From Mesorhizobium sp. WSM4904 (GTDB lineage Bacteria > Pseudomonadota > Alphaproteobacteria > Rhizobiales > Rhizobiaceae), in assembly GCF_029674545.1 (NCBI RefSeq), contig NZ_CP121354.1:5217001-5281000 (forward strand): a stretch of 64,000 nt of DNA, in the 5' to 3' direction. Below, piece by piece: positions 51,825 through 60,154 of the stretch (position 1 is the stretch's first letter; every line of letters begins with the position of its first letter). The notes under the pieces are model-generated. The model did not search any database. It saw only the letters and a program-made list of their open reading frames with translations, and was not told the DNA's origin. Position numbers and translations under genes: made by a program.

Positions 51825-52425
51825 TCGGGAATTCCCTTTCCTAAAATTCAGGCCAAGGGCAGCGTACATACGGCACGTCCAGGGTCTTGCCGCAAGCCCG
51901 GGGTGCGCCATATCTATATCCTGGGAGGGGCGGATATTTTTTTGTGCTCGCAATCCCCGCAAGTCGATGATCTCACTGTCGCGCGTGTTCGGTGCGCCGA
52001 CCGTGGCATGGACCATTTGGCCAAGCAGAAGCAGGCGATGGCGACCAGTTCGCTAGCGCAGGATCTTGAAGATTGCAGGCTTGTCGGAGGGTCAGCGCAA
52101 GCGCTGGGGATTAGCTGAAGCCTCTCAACCTCGTCATCCCCAGGGCGAAGCAGGAGCGAAGCTCCGTCGCGGAGACCCTGTGATCCTGTTACCTTGATCG
52201 AAGGGTGCAAGCGGAACAGAATTCTGCATCGCTGCAGCGCTCTGAAGTCACGGCATGGATCCTCGGGTCTACGCGGTATGCTTCGCTTCCCGCTCCGCCC
52301 GAGGATGACGAAGGTCTGGCGTTCGTCATCCCGGAGCGGATCAAGGACTGAAGCGACCCGGCACAGACCCTAGGATTGATGACGTTCGGGAGGCTTCAGC
52401 TGATCCAAACGTCGTGAAATCCTGA
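51825..52425. other. Non-coding gap with a palindromic repeat
   Basis: Bases 51825-52130 show no gene or site that I can support. The rest is taken up by the repeat at 52133-52385. The region carries AT-richer patches (near 51935) that could be a promoter for the glycosyltransferase. Confidence 0.4.
52133..52385. repeat. Composite palindromic repeat (GTCATCC...GGATGACG family)
   Basis: The units GTCATCCCCAGGGCGAAGCA and GAGACCCTGTGATCCTG are followed by CGGCATGGATCCTCGGGTCT with CCGCCCGAGGATGACG, and then by a third partial unit, GTCATCCCGGAGCGGATC with CAGACCCTAGGATTGATG. It is related to 28090-28236 and 48236-48420. Confidence 0.75.
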
Positions 52426-54129
52426 TCAGCCCTGGCGCCCTTCCTGGGCGACCTGGGTGGGCGACCTGGTGAGCCGCGGGACGACGACGAGGCGCTTGAT
52501 CTTGCCTTTCTTGTAGGCGGACAGGAAGCGCTGATAGTCCTTGAAGACGACGCAGCCATTGGATTCGGCGCGGCCGCCTCGCAGCATGTAGGTGTGGGCG
52601 AGCAGGCCGTTGCGGTTATATTTGTTGTTGCCGCTGGTCGGCGTCAGCCGGATCGCCTCGACCCCGTGGAAGCGCGATTCACGCATCGACAGATTGTAGG
52701 TGTCGGGCGGCGTCGGGCCGACATTCTTGCGGTTGACGAAGCGCGGCTGGTCGACCATCGAGCCATACCCGGAATGCGCCTCGAGCTTCGAACCGTCGGG
52801 CATGTAGACCGTCGCCGCCGAGATGTCGTAGACGGCGACGCCGTTGCCCGTCGAAGGCGAATTGAACAGGCTCCCGAAAGCCCTGCCGAGGCCGCCGCGC
52901 TCGGGCGTGTCCGGCTTGGCATAGGCGAGCATCTCGGAGGGCTGCGCCTTGCTGCGCTTGGCCGGCCCGGCATTGATCGGTTTCGAGCCCTGCACGCCCG
53001 GAAGCTCCTGCTCGGAACTCCTCAGCGAACGCGGTGACTGCGGGCCTTCCGCGGTATCGACAGCGGCAGGCTCCGAGCTGGCAGGCTCCGGCTTGGTAGC
53101 TTGGGGCTTTGCCGCCTGGGTTGCCTGCGGCTTGGCCGGCTCCGGCTTCCGCGCGGCATTCTGTTCGGGCGCCTCCGTTGCGCGCTCGAGCGTGGCGCGC
53201 GGCCTCAGGCCGGGCACGTCGACGCTGTCTGGCAATTCATCCTGCGGCGGCAGCGAGGCGACCTGCACTTCGCCCTGTATTCCGGCGTTGTAGGGGGCGT
53301 CGGCCGTAAGGTCCGGCGCACCGCCGTTGGCGAGCGCGACGGCGGTCGGCACGTCAGCCGTCTCCTCAGGCATGACATTGGCCAGCGCCAGCGCCAATTC
53401 GGACGCACGCTGGACATCGACCTGATTTGAGCCGAAGCGTGCCTCGGCCGGGCCGCTCTCGGCCAGGTCGGGCTGGGTCGGATCGGTCCGGGCCGGGCCG
53501 GTCTCAGCCGCGCCGCCAAAGCGGTTCGCCGCCGGCAGGCTCGCAAGCAGGAAAGGCGCGCGCTCGGCGCGCTGGAAGGCATCGGCAAGTTTCTGCGGCG
53601 AAAGCCCGGCGCGCTTGACGACGCTGTCGAAACGGTCGGCGACGTCCGCGGCGGAAGCTACCTTCACGGCCTCCTCACGCGCAACTCTGAGCTTTTCAAA
53701 CGCGACGCTGTCCGGCGCCGCCGGCTTCAAGCGCGCCGCCTTGCCGTCGTTAACCAGGGTGGTGCGAGTCGGGGTGGCGTGCGCGAAGCTGGTGGCGAGG
53801 CCGAGGCAGCCGGCATCGCAGCCGCCGGTGAGCGAACCCGTCTTGTAGGGGCCCGTCGCGGCCAGGCGCGGCGCCCAGGCATTGGCGAGCTTGCGGCGCT
53901 GGTCGGCGAGCGCGATGTTGCGCGGCGCAAGCAGGCTCTGCGGCAATCCGTTGGAAGCAGCGGTGAGAGAGGTGCTCACCGAGTAGAGGCCGGCCATGGT
54001 CGCCACCGACCACAGGGCAAGGGCGGCGCCGACAGCAGGCACCAGAACCCAACGATGACCACCAGATTTTTTCGAAGTTACCCCCTCTTCAGGAGTGTCA
54101 CCCCGGTTCTTCAAACGCAAAAACGCCAT
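52426..54129 (-). CDS. Membrane-anchored DUF2778 protein with L,D-transpeptidase-like motif
   Basis: The 567-residue product has one N-terminal membrane anchor (LVPAVGAALALWSVATMAGL), a long Ala/Pro-rich periplasmic linker (about 70-400), and a C-terminal DUF2778 domain (about 430-555). The domain contains LEAHSGYGSMVDQPRFVNRK, a catalytic-looking HTYMLRGGRAESNGCVVF (His...SNGC, as in L,D-transpeptidases and the Tlde1 effector family), and YKKGKIKRLVVV. It may cut or join peptidoglycan. ATGs at 54150 and 54171 are alternatives. Confidence 0.75.
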   Translation of the reverse strand: MAFLRLKNRGDTPEEGVTSKKSGGHRWVLVPAVGAALALWSVATMAGLYSVSTSLTAASNGLPQSLLAPRNIALADQRRKLANAWAPRLAATGPYKTGSLTGGCDAGCLGLATSFAHATPTRTTLVNDGKAARLKPAAPDSVAFEKLRVAREEAVKVASAADVADRFDSVVKRAGLSPQKLADAFQRAERAPFLLASLPAANRFGGAAETGPARTDPTQPDLAESGPAEARFGSNQVDVQRASELALALANVMPEETADVPTAVALANGGAPDLTADAPYNAGIQGEVQVASLPPQDELPDSVDVPGLRPRATLERATEAPEQNAARKPEPAKPQATQAAKPQATKPEPASSEPAAVDTAEGPQSPRSLRSSEQELPGVQGSKPINAGPAKRSKAQPSEMLAYAKPDTPERGGLGRAFGSLFNSPSTGNGVAVYDISAATVYMPDGSKLEAHSGYGSMVDQPRFVNRKNVGPTPPDTYNLSMRESRFHGVEAIRLTPTSGNNKYNRNGLLAHTYMLRGGRAESNGCVVFKDYQRFLSAYKKGKIKRLVVVPRLTRSPTQVAQEGRQG

Positions 54130-54572
54130 ACGACCACTCTCAATCGGCATGCCGGTTTGCGGACCTGGCACCCGTCACGATCACAGTTCGCCTGGTGCCC
54201 CCTGCACCTTCACGCGTCTGTTGCCGATTGATTCAAAAGATGGACAAAGATGGTTAACCAATCCCTCCACCAATCGCCACTGTGGCGACGGTCCATACGA
54301 AAAAAGAGCCCTCCATGGTCTCCGCCACGGTAAAAATGCTCTCCCTCGCCTGCTTTTGCTGCCCGTTTTTGCGGGCCGAGTCAAGCAAACACAAGGGTTT
54401 TGCCCTTTCGGGCAATCGCCGGCTACAGATGGATTGAGGTTAAAAAGCGGCAGGAACAGCGCGGCGAGATGCGACATCCCTTCGCGAGCGGGACGCAACG
54501 CGAGCCCGCGCTGCCGGATGGCATGTTTCGGCGCGTGCCGAAAATCATTGACAGACTACTGGCCAGGTCGCT
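54130..54572. other. Intergenic region with two small hairpins
   Basis: Two GC hairpins lie in the middle: GCCCGTTTTTGCGGGC (54361-54376) and TTGCCCTTTCGGGCAA (54400-54415; on the minus strand the loop is GAAA). They may terminate the small gene at 54573. No gene or long repeat is seen in these 443 bases. Confidence 0.4.
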
Positions 54573-54791
54573 TCACGCTCTGGCCGAGTGGCGCTTCGAA
54601 AGCGACTGCCATAACTCCGCTTCGGCGGTGAAGCCGTTCTGGAAAGCTTCTATGACTTCGCAGGCAAGCTGTTGTCTTTGGTCCCCGTCTTTAAGGGCCA
54701 GACGGCGCTCGTCGCACAACTGGTCGAATACCCTTTGAAGAAGTTCCAGCTCGATCGGCGTGAATACGCCGCTGTGTTTGGTGAAAGCCAT
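54573..54791 (-). CDS. Small protein of unknown function
   Basis: The 72-residue product (MAFTKHSGVFTPIELELLQR, then VFDQLCDERRLALKDGDQRQ) is soluble and mostly helical. The ATG 54791 follows GGGAGGAAGCG. No domain is recognised, though it resembles short conserved rhizobial proteins. It is monocistronic. Confidence 0.65.
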   Translation of the reverse strand: MAFTKHSGVFTPIELELLQRVFDQLCDERRLALKDGDQRQQLACEVIEAFQNGFTAEAELWQSLSKRHSARA

Positions 54792-55053
54792 CACGCTTCC
54801 TCCCCCGCAGATGGGCGAAAGCATGATCTACTCTTCCGTGTGCCTTGGCTCGGTGCGGACGACAAGGCATTTTACACTCTTCGCGGTGGCGTAGCGATTC
54901 CTTTGTGATCGAAGATCGAATTTCAAGCCGCCCCGCAACTTGTCAGCCGGAAGAGCCTGAGCCCGTTCAGCCTTTGAATCGCTTATCCAGCCTAACTGTT
55001 TGTTTTTACGCAGTTCCCTGGAGCAGCTTCAAACATCGTCAGGCGTCCGGCAT

Positions 55054-55533
55054 TCAGTGCATTTCAGCCGGTCCGTCGGCGACGCCGACGTGATGCCGGT
55101 AGACCATTCCCCAGCCCTTCCAGCCGGTGAACAGAAGGATGAGGACGACGATTAGCGACAGGACCAGTCCGACCGGCACCACCGCCGCTTCTCCGTGGAT
55201 ATATCGAAAGTACCAGTTGTAGAGCTCGATCAGGACGACAATCACGTTGCCGCCGGCGTGAAGCCATACATCCCGAAGATTACGGATCTGAGCGTCGCCC
55301 AGTATGTCGGTCAGGCCGGCAAGAGCGGCCAGCGCGGCCATGATCAGACCGGCCCCGAGGAGCCAGAGCGACGGCGCGACCCAGGCCGGATTGCCGGTTC
55401 GCCAGAAGACGAGGTCGCAAACGAAGGTCGCGACGAAGAAGGCGATCGGGAACGGTATCAGCATTGCATGGACGGGATGGCCGGCAATGCTTGCCGTGCT
55501 GTGCGGATTGTGGGGAATCGTATGGTCAGCCAT
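55054..55533 (-). CDS. DUF2231 membrane protein
   Basis: The 159-residue product has four membrane segments (MLIPFPIAFFVATFVCDLVF, LWLLGAGLIMAALAALAGLT, GGNVIVVLIELYNWYFRYIH, VGLVLSLIVVLILLFTGWKG) and the DUF2231 start HPVHAMLIPFPIAFF. A related family carries haem-binding or redox roles, but function is unknown. It is divergent from the methyltransferase gene at 55768, with about 230 non-coding bases between. Confidence 0.82.
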   Translation of the reverse strand: MADHTIPHNPHSTASIAGHPVHAMLIPFPIAFFVATFVCDLVFWRTGNPAWVAPSLWLLGAGLIMAALAALAGLTDILGDAQIRNLRDVWLHAGGNVIVVLIELYNWYFRYIHGEAAVVPVGLVLSLIVVLILLFTGWKGWGMVYRHHVGVADGPAEMH

Positions 55534-55767
55534 CGTAATGCCTCCCGCAGGCGTGGCGAGCGCCGCCCTCGGGCCACATCACAACTCATCGCAGGCTTGG
55601 CGGCGAAAGCCGGATACATAGCGAACTCCGGGTGCACCGGAATGTTCCATCAACCCGCGGCAGCCGACATAGCCGCATATGCCGTTGGCCGCCTCTCGGT
55701 CGAAACCGAGCCAGAACAAACTTTGTATGCTACCCTTGCGGACCAGACGGAACTGTGGGTGACGGCA

Positions 55768-56580
55768 ATGCTGGAAACGGACAAGGTCTTCGCCGGCTCG
55801 ATCCCGGAAAACTACGACCGCCACATGGTGCCGTTGATTTTCGAGCCGTACGCCGCCGATCTTGCGCGACGGGCAGCGTCGCTATCGCCCGGTGCCGTCC
55901 TCGAAACCGCCGCGGGCACCGGGGTCGTCACCCGCGCGTTGGCGCCAAGACTGTCTCCCGGCGCGACCTATATCGTGACCGACCTCAACCAGCCGATGCT
56001 CGACCATGCCGCTTCGCGGCAAGGTCCCGACCGCCGCATCACATGGCGCCAAGCGGATGCGCTGGCGCTGCCGTTCGAGGATGCGGCCTTCGATGTCGTC
56101 TGCTGCCAGTTCGGCGCGATGTTCTTTCCCGACCGCTCGACTGCCTATCGCGAGGCAAAGCGCGTTCTCAAGCCCGGAGGGCGCTTCCTGTTCAGCGTAT
56201 GGGACCGCATCGAGGAGAATATTTTCGCCGATGACGTGACGAATGCGCTCGCAAGGATCTTTCCGAACGACCCGCCGCGCTTTCTGGCACGCACGCCGCA
56301 TGGCTACCACGACAAGGACTTGATCCGCAGCGAGCTGGAAGCAGCGGGTTTCTCCCAGGTGGAGATCGAGACGCGAGCAGCGCAAAGCCGCGCGTCCTCG
56401 CCGCGCGTTCCTGCCGTCGCCTATTGCCAGGGAAGCCTGCTTCGCAACGAAATCCAGGCCAGGGATCCGGCAGGACTGGAGGCAGCGACGGATTACGCCA
56501 CATCCGCGATTGCGGACCGGCACGGCAGCGGCGAAGTCGCCGCCAAGATTCAGGCACATGTGATCTTGACTGTGGCCTGA
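55768..56580 (+). CDS. SAM-dependent methyltransferase
   Basis: The 270-residue class I methyltransferase has motif I VLETAAGTGVVTRALAPRL, the later motifs ALPFEDAAFDVVCCQFGAMF and RVLKPGGRFLFSVWDRI, and an all-alpha C-terminal part. It is UbiE-like. The substrate is not known. The start is ATG 55768 (GTG 55759 is an alternative); the longer frame upstream has no domain. It converges with the flavoprotein gene of the polyketide operon 6 bp away. Confidence 0.86.
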   Translation: MLETDKVFAGSIPENYDRHMVPLIFEPYAADLARRAASLSPGAVLETAAGTGVVTRALAPRLSPGATYIVTDLNQPMLDHAASRQGPDRRITWRQADALALPFEDAAFDVVCCQFGAMFFPDRSTAYREAKRVLKPGGRFLFSVWDRIEENIFADDVTNALARIFPNDPPRFLARTPHGYHDKDLIRSELEAAGFSQVEIETRAAQSRASSPRVPAVAYCQGSLLRNEIQARDPAGLEAATDYATSAIADRHGSGEVAAKIQAHVILTVA

Positions 56581-56586
56581 GGCAGG

Positions 56587-57837
56587 TTATCGAGCCAGGC
56601 CTGAAACGGCCAAACCGGGGACCGTTTTCGTCTTGCCGCTTAGCCGCGCTCCCAGGGTCAGTGTCCGCGGAAAGTTACGGACGACCGCCTCCATCAGCGC
56701 GGCGCCGCCGGGGCCGAGCGCCATGCGGGCAATCGCTTCAGCGGCAAGGACACGCGTCGAGAACAGTCCTCGCCAGGCCGCTTCGTAGCGCCTCCCGGCT
56801 GCCTCTCGCCCCGCCTTCCCTCCGGCCACCCTGCCGAGCTCCTCCGCCAGAAGCCAGCCGGACTGAAGCGCCATCGATATGCCCTCGGCGATGATCGGAT
56901 GCGACTCGCCGGCGACGTTGCCGACGCGGAAGATGCCCTTTTCGTAGCCGGCGCGGATGCCTGGCCGGATCGGGCCGGCGGCAAGCCACGGACCGTCGAG
57001 GCGGGCTTGCTCCAGGGCATCCCGCGCTCCCCGGCATGTCGCCATGATGTGATGCCCGACGGCTTCGGCCGCCGAGACATGGCCGCCACGTTCGGCGGCA
57101 AGGCTGCCGCGCAGCCGGGCCAGCCTATCGCGCCTTATGCAGCAGGAGACCGACATGCGGCCATGGTCGGCAAGGACCATGCCGCCATAGCCGCCAGGGA
57201 ACGTCAGCAGCGGCATCAGGTCGGAGGGCAGCGACGAATTGGTGAAATGCGCCTTGAAGCCGAGCAGGTCCGAGTGGCGATTGACCTTTCCGAGCTGGCT
57301 TGGCAGCGGCCCCGGCTCCCACGAGCCGTGCGCGGCAACGACCACCGGCGCCCGCAGGATCGTCGCCTCGTCGCCGGCCTTGCCGCCTGTCGGCTGGATC
57401 CGCACGGCCTGTCCGTCGCCATCGCGTTCGATGGCGACGGCACGGCAAGGCTGGAAGACTTCAGCGCCGGCCGAGCATGCCGCGTCGAGCAGCAAGGTGT
57501 CCAAAATGTCGCGGCCGAGCGCGCGGCCGAAGCCGTCTCTCGCTGGCCCGGATCGCGCGCCCGGCATCGGGGCCTCGATTGTGGTGTCGCCGGAAAACAG
57601 GCCGACCCGGCGGATTTCGGGACCGGCCTCGGCGCGCCAGGCATCGCCGATCCCCAGCCTGTCGAGAAGCGCGAGATTGCTTGCCGAGATGTATTCGCCG
57701 CACACCTTGCGGCGCGGAAACACGTTCTTCTCCACGATCGCGACGGCCCATCCGCGCCGGGCCAGCGCCAACGCCGCCGAAGCGCCGGCCGGACCGCCGC
57801 CGATAACGATCGCATCATGGGTGGATGGCCGCTTCAT
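56587..57837 (-). CDS. FAD-dependent oxidoreductase of the polyketide operon
   Basis: The 416-residue flavoprotein has the FAD-binding Rossmann motif IVIGGGPAGASAALALARRG (residues 11-30) and FPRRKVCGEYISASNLALLD. The second dinucleotide region reads YEKGIFRVGNVAGESHPIIA with EGISMALQSGWLLAEELG. It belongs to the geranylgeranyl-reductase/halogenase-like class, and is either a hydroxylase or a double-bond reductase. It is the last gene of the operon; its ATG overlaps the methyltransferase stop by 4 bp (ATGA). Confidence 0.87.
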   Translation of the reverse strand: MKRPSTHDAIVIGGGPAGASAALALARRGWAVAIVEKNVFPRRKVCGEYISASNLALLDRLGIGDAWRAEAGPEIRRVGLFSGDTTIEAPMPGARSGPARDGFGRALGRDILDTLLLDAACSAGAEVFQPCRAVAIERDGDGQAVRIQPTGGKAGDEATILRAPVVVAAHGSWEPGPLPSQLGKVNRHSDLLGFKAHFTNSSLPSDLMPLLTFPGGYGGMVLADHGRMSVSCCIRRDRLARLRGSLAAERGGHVSAAEAVGHHIMATCRGARDALEQARLDGPWLAAGPIRPGIRAGYEKGIFRVGNVAGESHPIIAEGISMALQSGWLLAEELGRVAGGKAGREAAGRRYEAAWRGLFSTRVLAAEAIARMALGPGGAALMEAVVRNFPRTLTLGARLSGKTKTVPGLAVSGLAR

Positions 57838-58571
57838 GCCGCATTCCTGGCCGGCATACGCGCTTCGCCGGCAAAGACGTGCGAGAAAAGCCCGGCGCGC
57901 CGCTCCTCGAGCGGGATGCCGCCGGCGGCGCTCCAGAGGTCGGAAAGCTCGCTGGCGCGGAAGCCGGCGCGCACGCTCTGGGCGGCGTCGTGCCTGGTGA
58001 CATCGTTGGCGCCGATTGCCGGCAGAAGGCGGGTCGCGGTCAACGCCAAGCCCGCGCGGAGCGGTTCGGTCGCCAGGATGAGCGGAGCCTTGCGTTGCAG
58101 CCGCGAAAACAGGCGCAGCAGTCCGTCGTCGTCGAAATGATGCAGGAAGAGATTGACCGTGATCGCGTCGAAGGGCCAGTCACCGGCGTTCCCCATCGGG
58201 TCCTTCTTCGCCCAATCGAAGACGTCGGCGGTGATGGTTTCGAGCCGCCATCCCAGCGCGGCAAAATCCGCCGTGAGCTCCGGCGTGACAAGGCCGACGC
58301 GATCGAGCATCGTCAGTTCCACGTCGCGCCAGTCCCTTGCCATGCGCCGCGCCACCTTCAGCATGAAGGTGCCGTCGCCGGCACCGATCTCCAGGATGCG
58401 GCCGGGCGGCCTCGGCAGAAATTTCCGCATCAGCGACGCCATGATCGGCGCGTGGAGCATCAGCGCGTTGATGCGGGCGATATCGCGGCGCGAGCGGCGC
58501 GCCCGCGCGTCGTCGGGCGGAAGCCCGTCCAGGATTTCCGGAACGAGGCTGCGCGTGGCGAGCGCACTCAT
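57834..58571 (-). CDS. Methyltransferase of the polyketide operon
   Basis: The 245-residue class I methyltransferase has motif I RILEIGAGDGTFMLKVARRM (from about residue 58), acidic DRVGLVTPEL and PFDAITVNLFLHHFDDDGLL. The ATG 58571 overlaps the polyketide synthase stop by 4 bp (ATGA), so it is translationally coupled. In Streptomyces the SrsA-SrsB-SrsC system has the same three functions, where the methyltransferase acts on an alkylresorcinol ring; a similar reaction is a reasonable inference. Confidence 0.88.
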   Translation of the reverse strand: MSALATRSLVPEILDGLPPDDARARRSRRDIARINALMLHAPIMASLMRKFLPRPPGRILEIGAGDGTFMLKVARRMARDWRDVELTMLDRVGLVTPELTADFAALGWRLETITADVFDWAKKDPMGNAGDWPFDAITVNLFLHHFDDDGLLRLFSRLQRKAPLILATEPLRAGLALTATRLLPAIGANDVTRHDAAQSVRAGFRASELSDLWSAAGGIPLEERRAGLFSHVFAGEARMPARNAA

Positions 58572-59635
58572 GAGACGGTCCTGAACAGCATAGTTTCGGC
58601 CGTCAGCCCCGGTCCGAAGGACATGCCGCAACCGAGCAGGCCGGCCGGCTTCTTCAGCATCTCCTCCATCACGAACATGACGGTCGGCGACGACATATTG
58701 CCGTATCGGCGCAGCACCTCGCGCGAGGGCTTCAGCGCGGCGGGCTCGAGGTCGAGCGCCCTTTCGACGGCATCGAGAACGGTACGGCCACCGGGATGCA
58801 CGGCCCAGAGGTCGATCGCCTCAGGCGGCCGGCCGCCCAGGATGGCGTCCTGGTTGCCGCGCAGCGCTTGCTGGACCGCCGCCGGCACCTTGCCGGAAAG
58901 AACCATGTCGAAGCCGTGGTCGCGGATATCCCAGGTCATCAGGTCGCGCTGCTCGTCGGCGACGGCGCAGCGGAAGGAGTCGAGCTCGATGCCGGGCGGC
59001 TCGGCGGTTATGAGCGTCGCCGCACAGCCATCGCCCCACAGGCAGAAGGACAACAGCTTCTCCAGCTCGGTGGTTTCCCTCAGATGCAGCGTGCAGAGCT
59101 CGATATTGACGAGAAGCACCCTGGCTTGCGGGTCGGAGCGGACGATGTGGCGGGCAAGCTTGAGACCGTTGACGGCCGCGTAGCAGCCCATGAATCCGAT
59201 GATCGTGCGCTCGACATCGTCCGGCAGGCCGCAACGCTGAACCAGGTCGAGGTCGATACCGGGCGCGGAGAAACCGGTGCAGGTGGTGACGATGAGGTGG
59301 GTGATGCGCGACGCCTCGTTGCCGAGATGGAGCCCGTCGACGCCGTTTTGCGCCAGAACGGGCGCGGCTTCGCCGAACATCGCCATTCTGGCGGCCGTTC
59401 CAGGAAACGCGCCGCGCCTGAAGGTTCCGCCGAGATCGGCCGACGGCCCCTCCGGGTCGAGAGCGGGCGCAAAGCAGGAAAAGCGGTGCTCGATGCCGGC
59501 CAGGCCGGCCAGGCGTTCGAATATCCTCCTGCGATCGTCGGCCAGCATCGAGGCGGCGTAGCGCAGGTAGAACCGATGGACTTCATGTTCCGGAACCGCT
59601 GTCGCGATCCGGTTGATATAGGCGTTGGCGGACAT
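58568..59635 (-). CDS. Type III polyketide synthase
   Basis: The 355-residue protein is a chalcone-synthase-like homodimeric ketosynthase. The catalytic triad is visible: Cys151 in GFMGCYAAVNGL, His280 in LWAVHPGGR and Asn313 in RRYGNMSSPTVM. It is full length. Such bacterial enzymes extend a fatty acyl-CoA starter with malonyl-CoA to give alkylresorcinols or alkylpyrones. It is the first gene of a three-gene operon with coupled overlaps. A possible extracytoplasmic-sigma promoter lies about 110 bp upstream. Confidence 0.95.
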   Translation of the reverse strand: MSANAYINRIATAVPEHEVHRFYLRYAASMLADDRRRIFERLAGLAGIEHRFSCFAPALDPEGPSADLGGTFRRGAFPGTAARMAMFGEAAPVLAQNGVDGLHLGNEASRITHLIVTTCTGFSAPGIDLDLVQRCGLPDDVERTIIGFMGCYAAVNGLKLARHIVRSDPQARVLLVNIELCTLHLRETTELEKLLSFCLWGDGCAATLITAEPPGIELDSFRCAVADEQRDLMTWDIRDHGFDMVLSGKVPAAVQQALRGNQDAILGGRPPEAIDLWAVHPGGRTVLDAVERALDLEPAALKPSREVLRRYGNMSSPTVMFVMEEMLKKPAGLLGCGMSFGPGLTAETMLFRTVS

Positions 59636-59742
59636 GTACTGTCTCCCTGGGCTTCGGGCGCGATGCGCGCTGTTGCCGGAGGGGTTTCTTTGCTCATGAG
59701 CGCCCTTGTAGGCGCCAGGCTCTGAGCGTTGCCTGTTCGATA

Positions 59743-59768
59743 AACGTTTCGGAAAACCTGTTTCTTCC
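59743..59768 (-). promoter_or_regulatory. Possible EcfG-type promoter of the polyketide operon
   Basis: On the minus strand GGAAG (59768-59764) and CGTT (59746-59743) are separated by 17 bp, one mismatch from the EcfG general-stress pattern GGAAC-N16/17-CGTT. The leader to the PKS start would be about 100 nt. Motif evidence only. Confidence 0.3.
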
Positions 59769-59896
59769 CAGGCGCGCGATTCCTAACCTCGAAGGTTTGG
59801 AAGGGATGATAGGCAAAATCAAAGTGTTACAGCCTTTTCCGTGCCTGGCAGGCAAGGACTTTGGTCGATCTCTTGGGCCGATCTCTTGGGAGCCGA

Positions 59897-60055
59897 TCAC
59901 TTGCTGCCCTGCACCGCTCCCGGCACGATCAAGGCTCCCTGGTCGCGCTCGGAATATCTGAAGCCGATAAAGAACAAGGCAATGATGACGAGGCAGACCG
60001 CCAACACGGTGGCGAGGATCCTTCCCGGGTTATCGGCAGGCGGTTTGTCTTCCAT
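59897..60055 (-). CDS. 52-residue single-pass membrane protein
   Basis: The ATG at 60055 is preceded by GAGGCGAACTGCC. The product reads MEDKPPADNPGRILATVLAV, then a hydrophobic CLVIIALFFIGF (with LAV before it, the only membrane segment), then RYSERDQGALIVPGAVQGSK. The N-terminus is soluble and acidic. Its TGA is at 59897. It lies between the PKS operon and the multicopper oxidase genes, close enough (99 bp) to the fusion gene at 60155 to be read with it. No family is recognised. Confidence 0.6.
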   Translation of the reverse strand: MEDKPPADNPGRILATVLAVCLVIIALFFIGFRYSERDQGALIVPGAVQGSK

Positions 60056-60154
60056 GGCAGTTCGCCTCGCATAATAAACCCTGCGAGAGCGGCAAGGGTT
60101 CCGAGATCCAGGGCGCGTTCGTCGGATCTGGGAGTGGCGAGCGCTCCGCCGCGA

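Noticed and set aside
51914..52210. 98-residue minus-strand frame upstream of the glycosyltransferase
   Set aside because: It overlaps the palindromic repeat at its start and has no clear ribosome site or motif.
52426..54129. Type VI effector with immunity gene
   Set aside because: The domain resembles Tlde1, but there is a membrane anchor and a long stalk, and no immunity or secretion gene nearby.
54181..54498. 105-residue minus-strand frame upstream of the DUF2778 gene
   Set aside because: Composition is unlike a protein, it contains the two hairpins, and no motif is seen.
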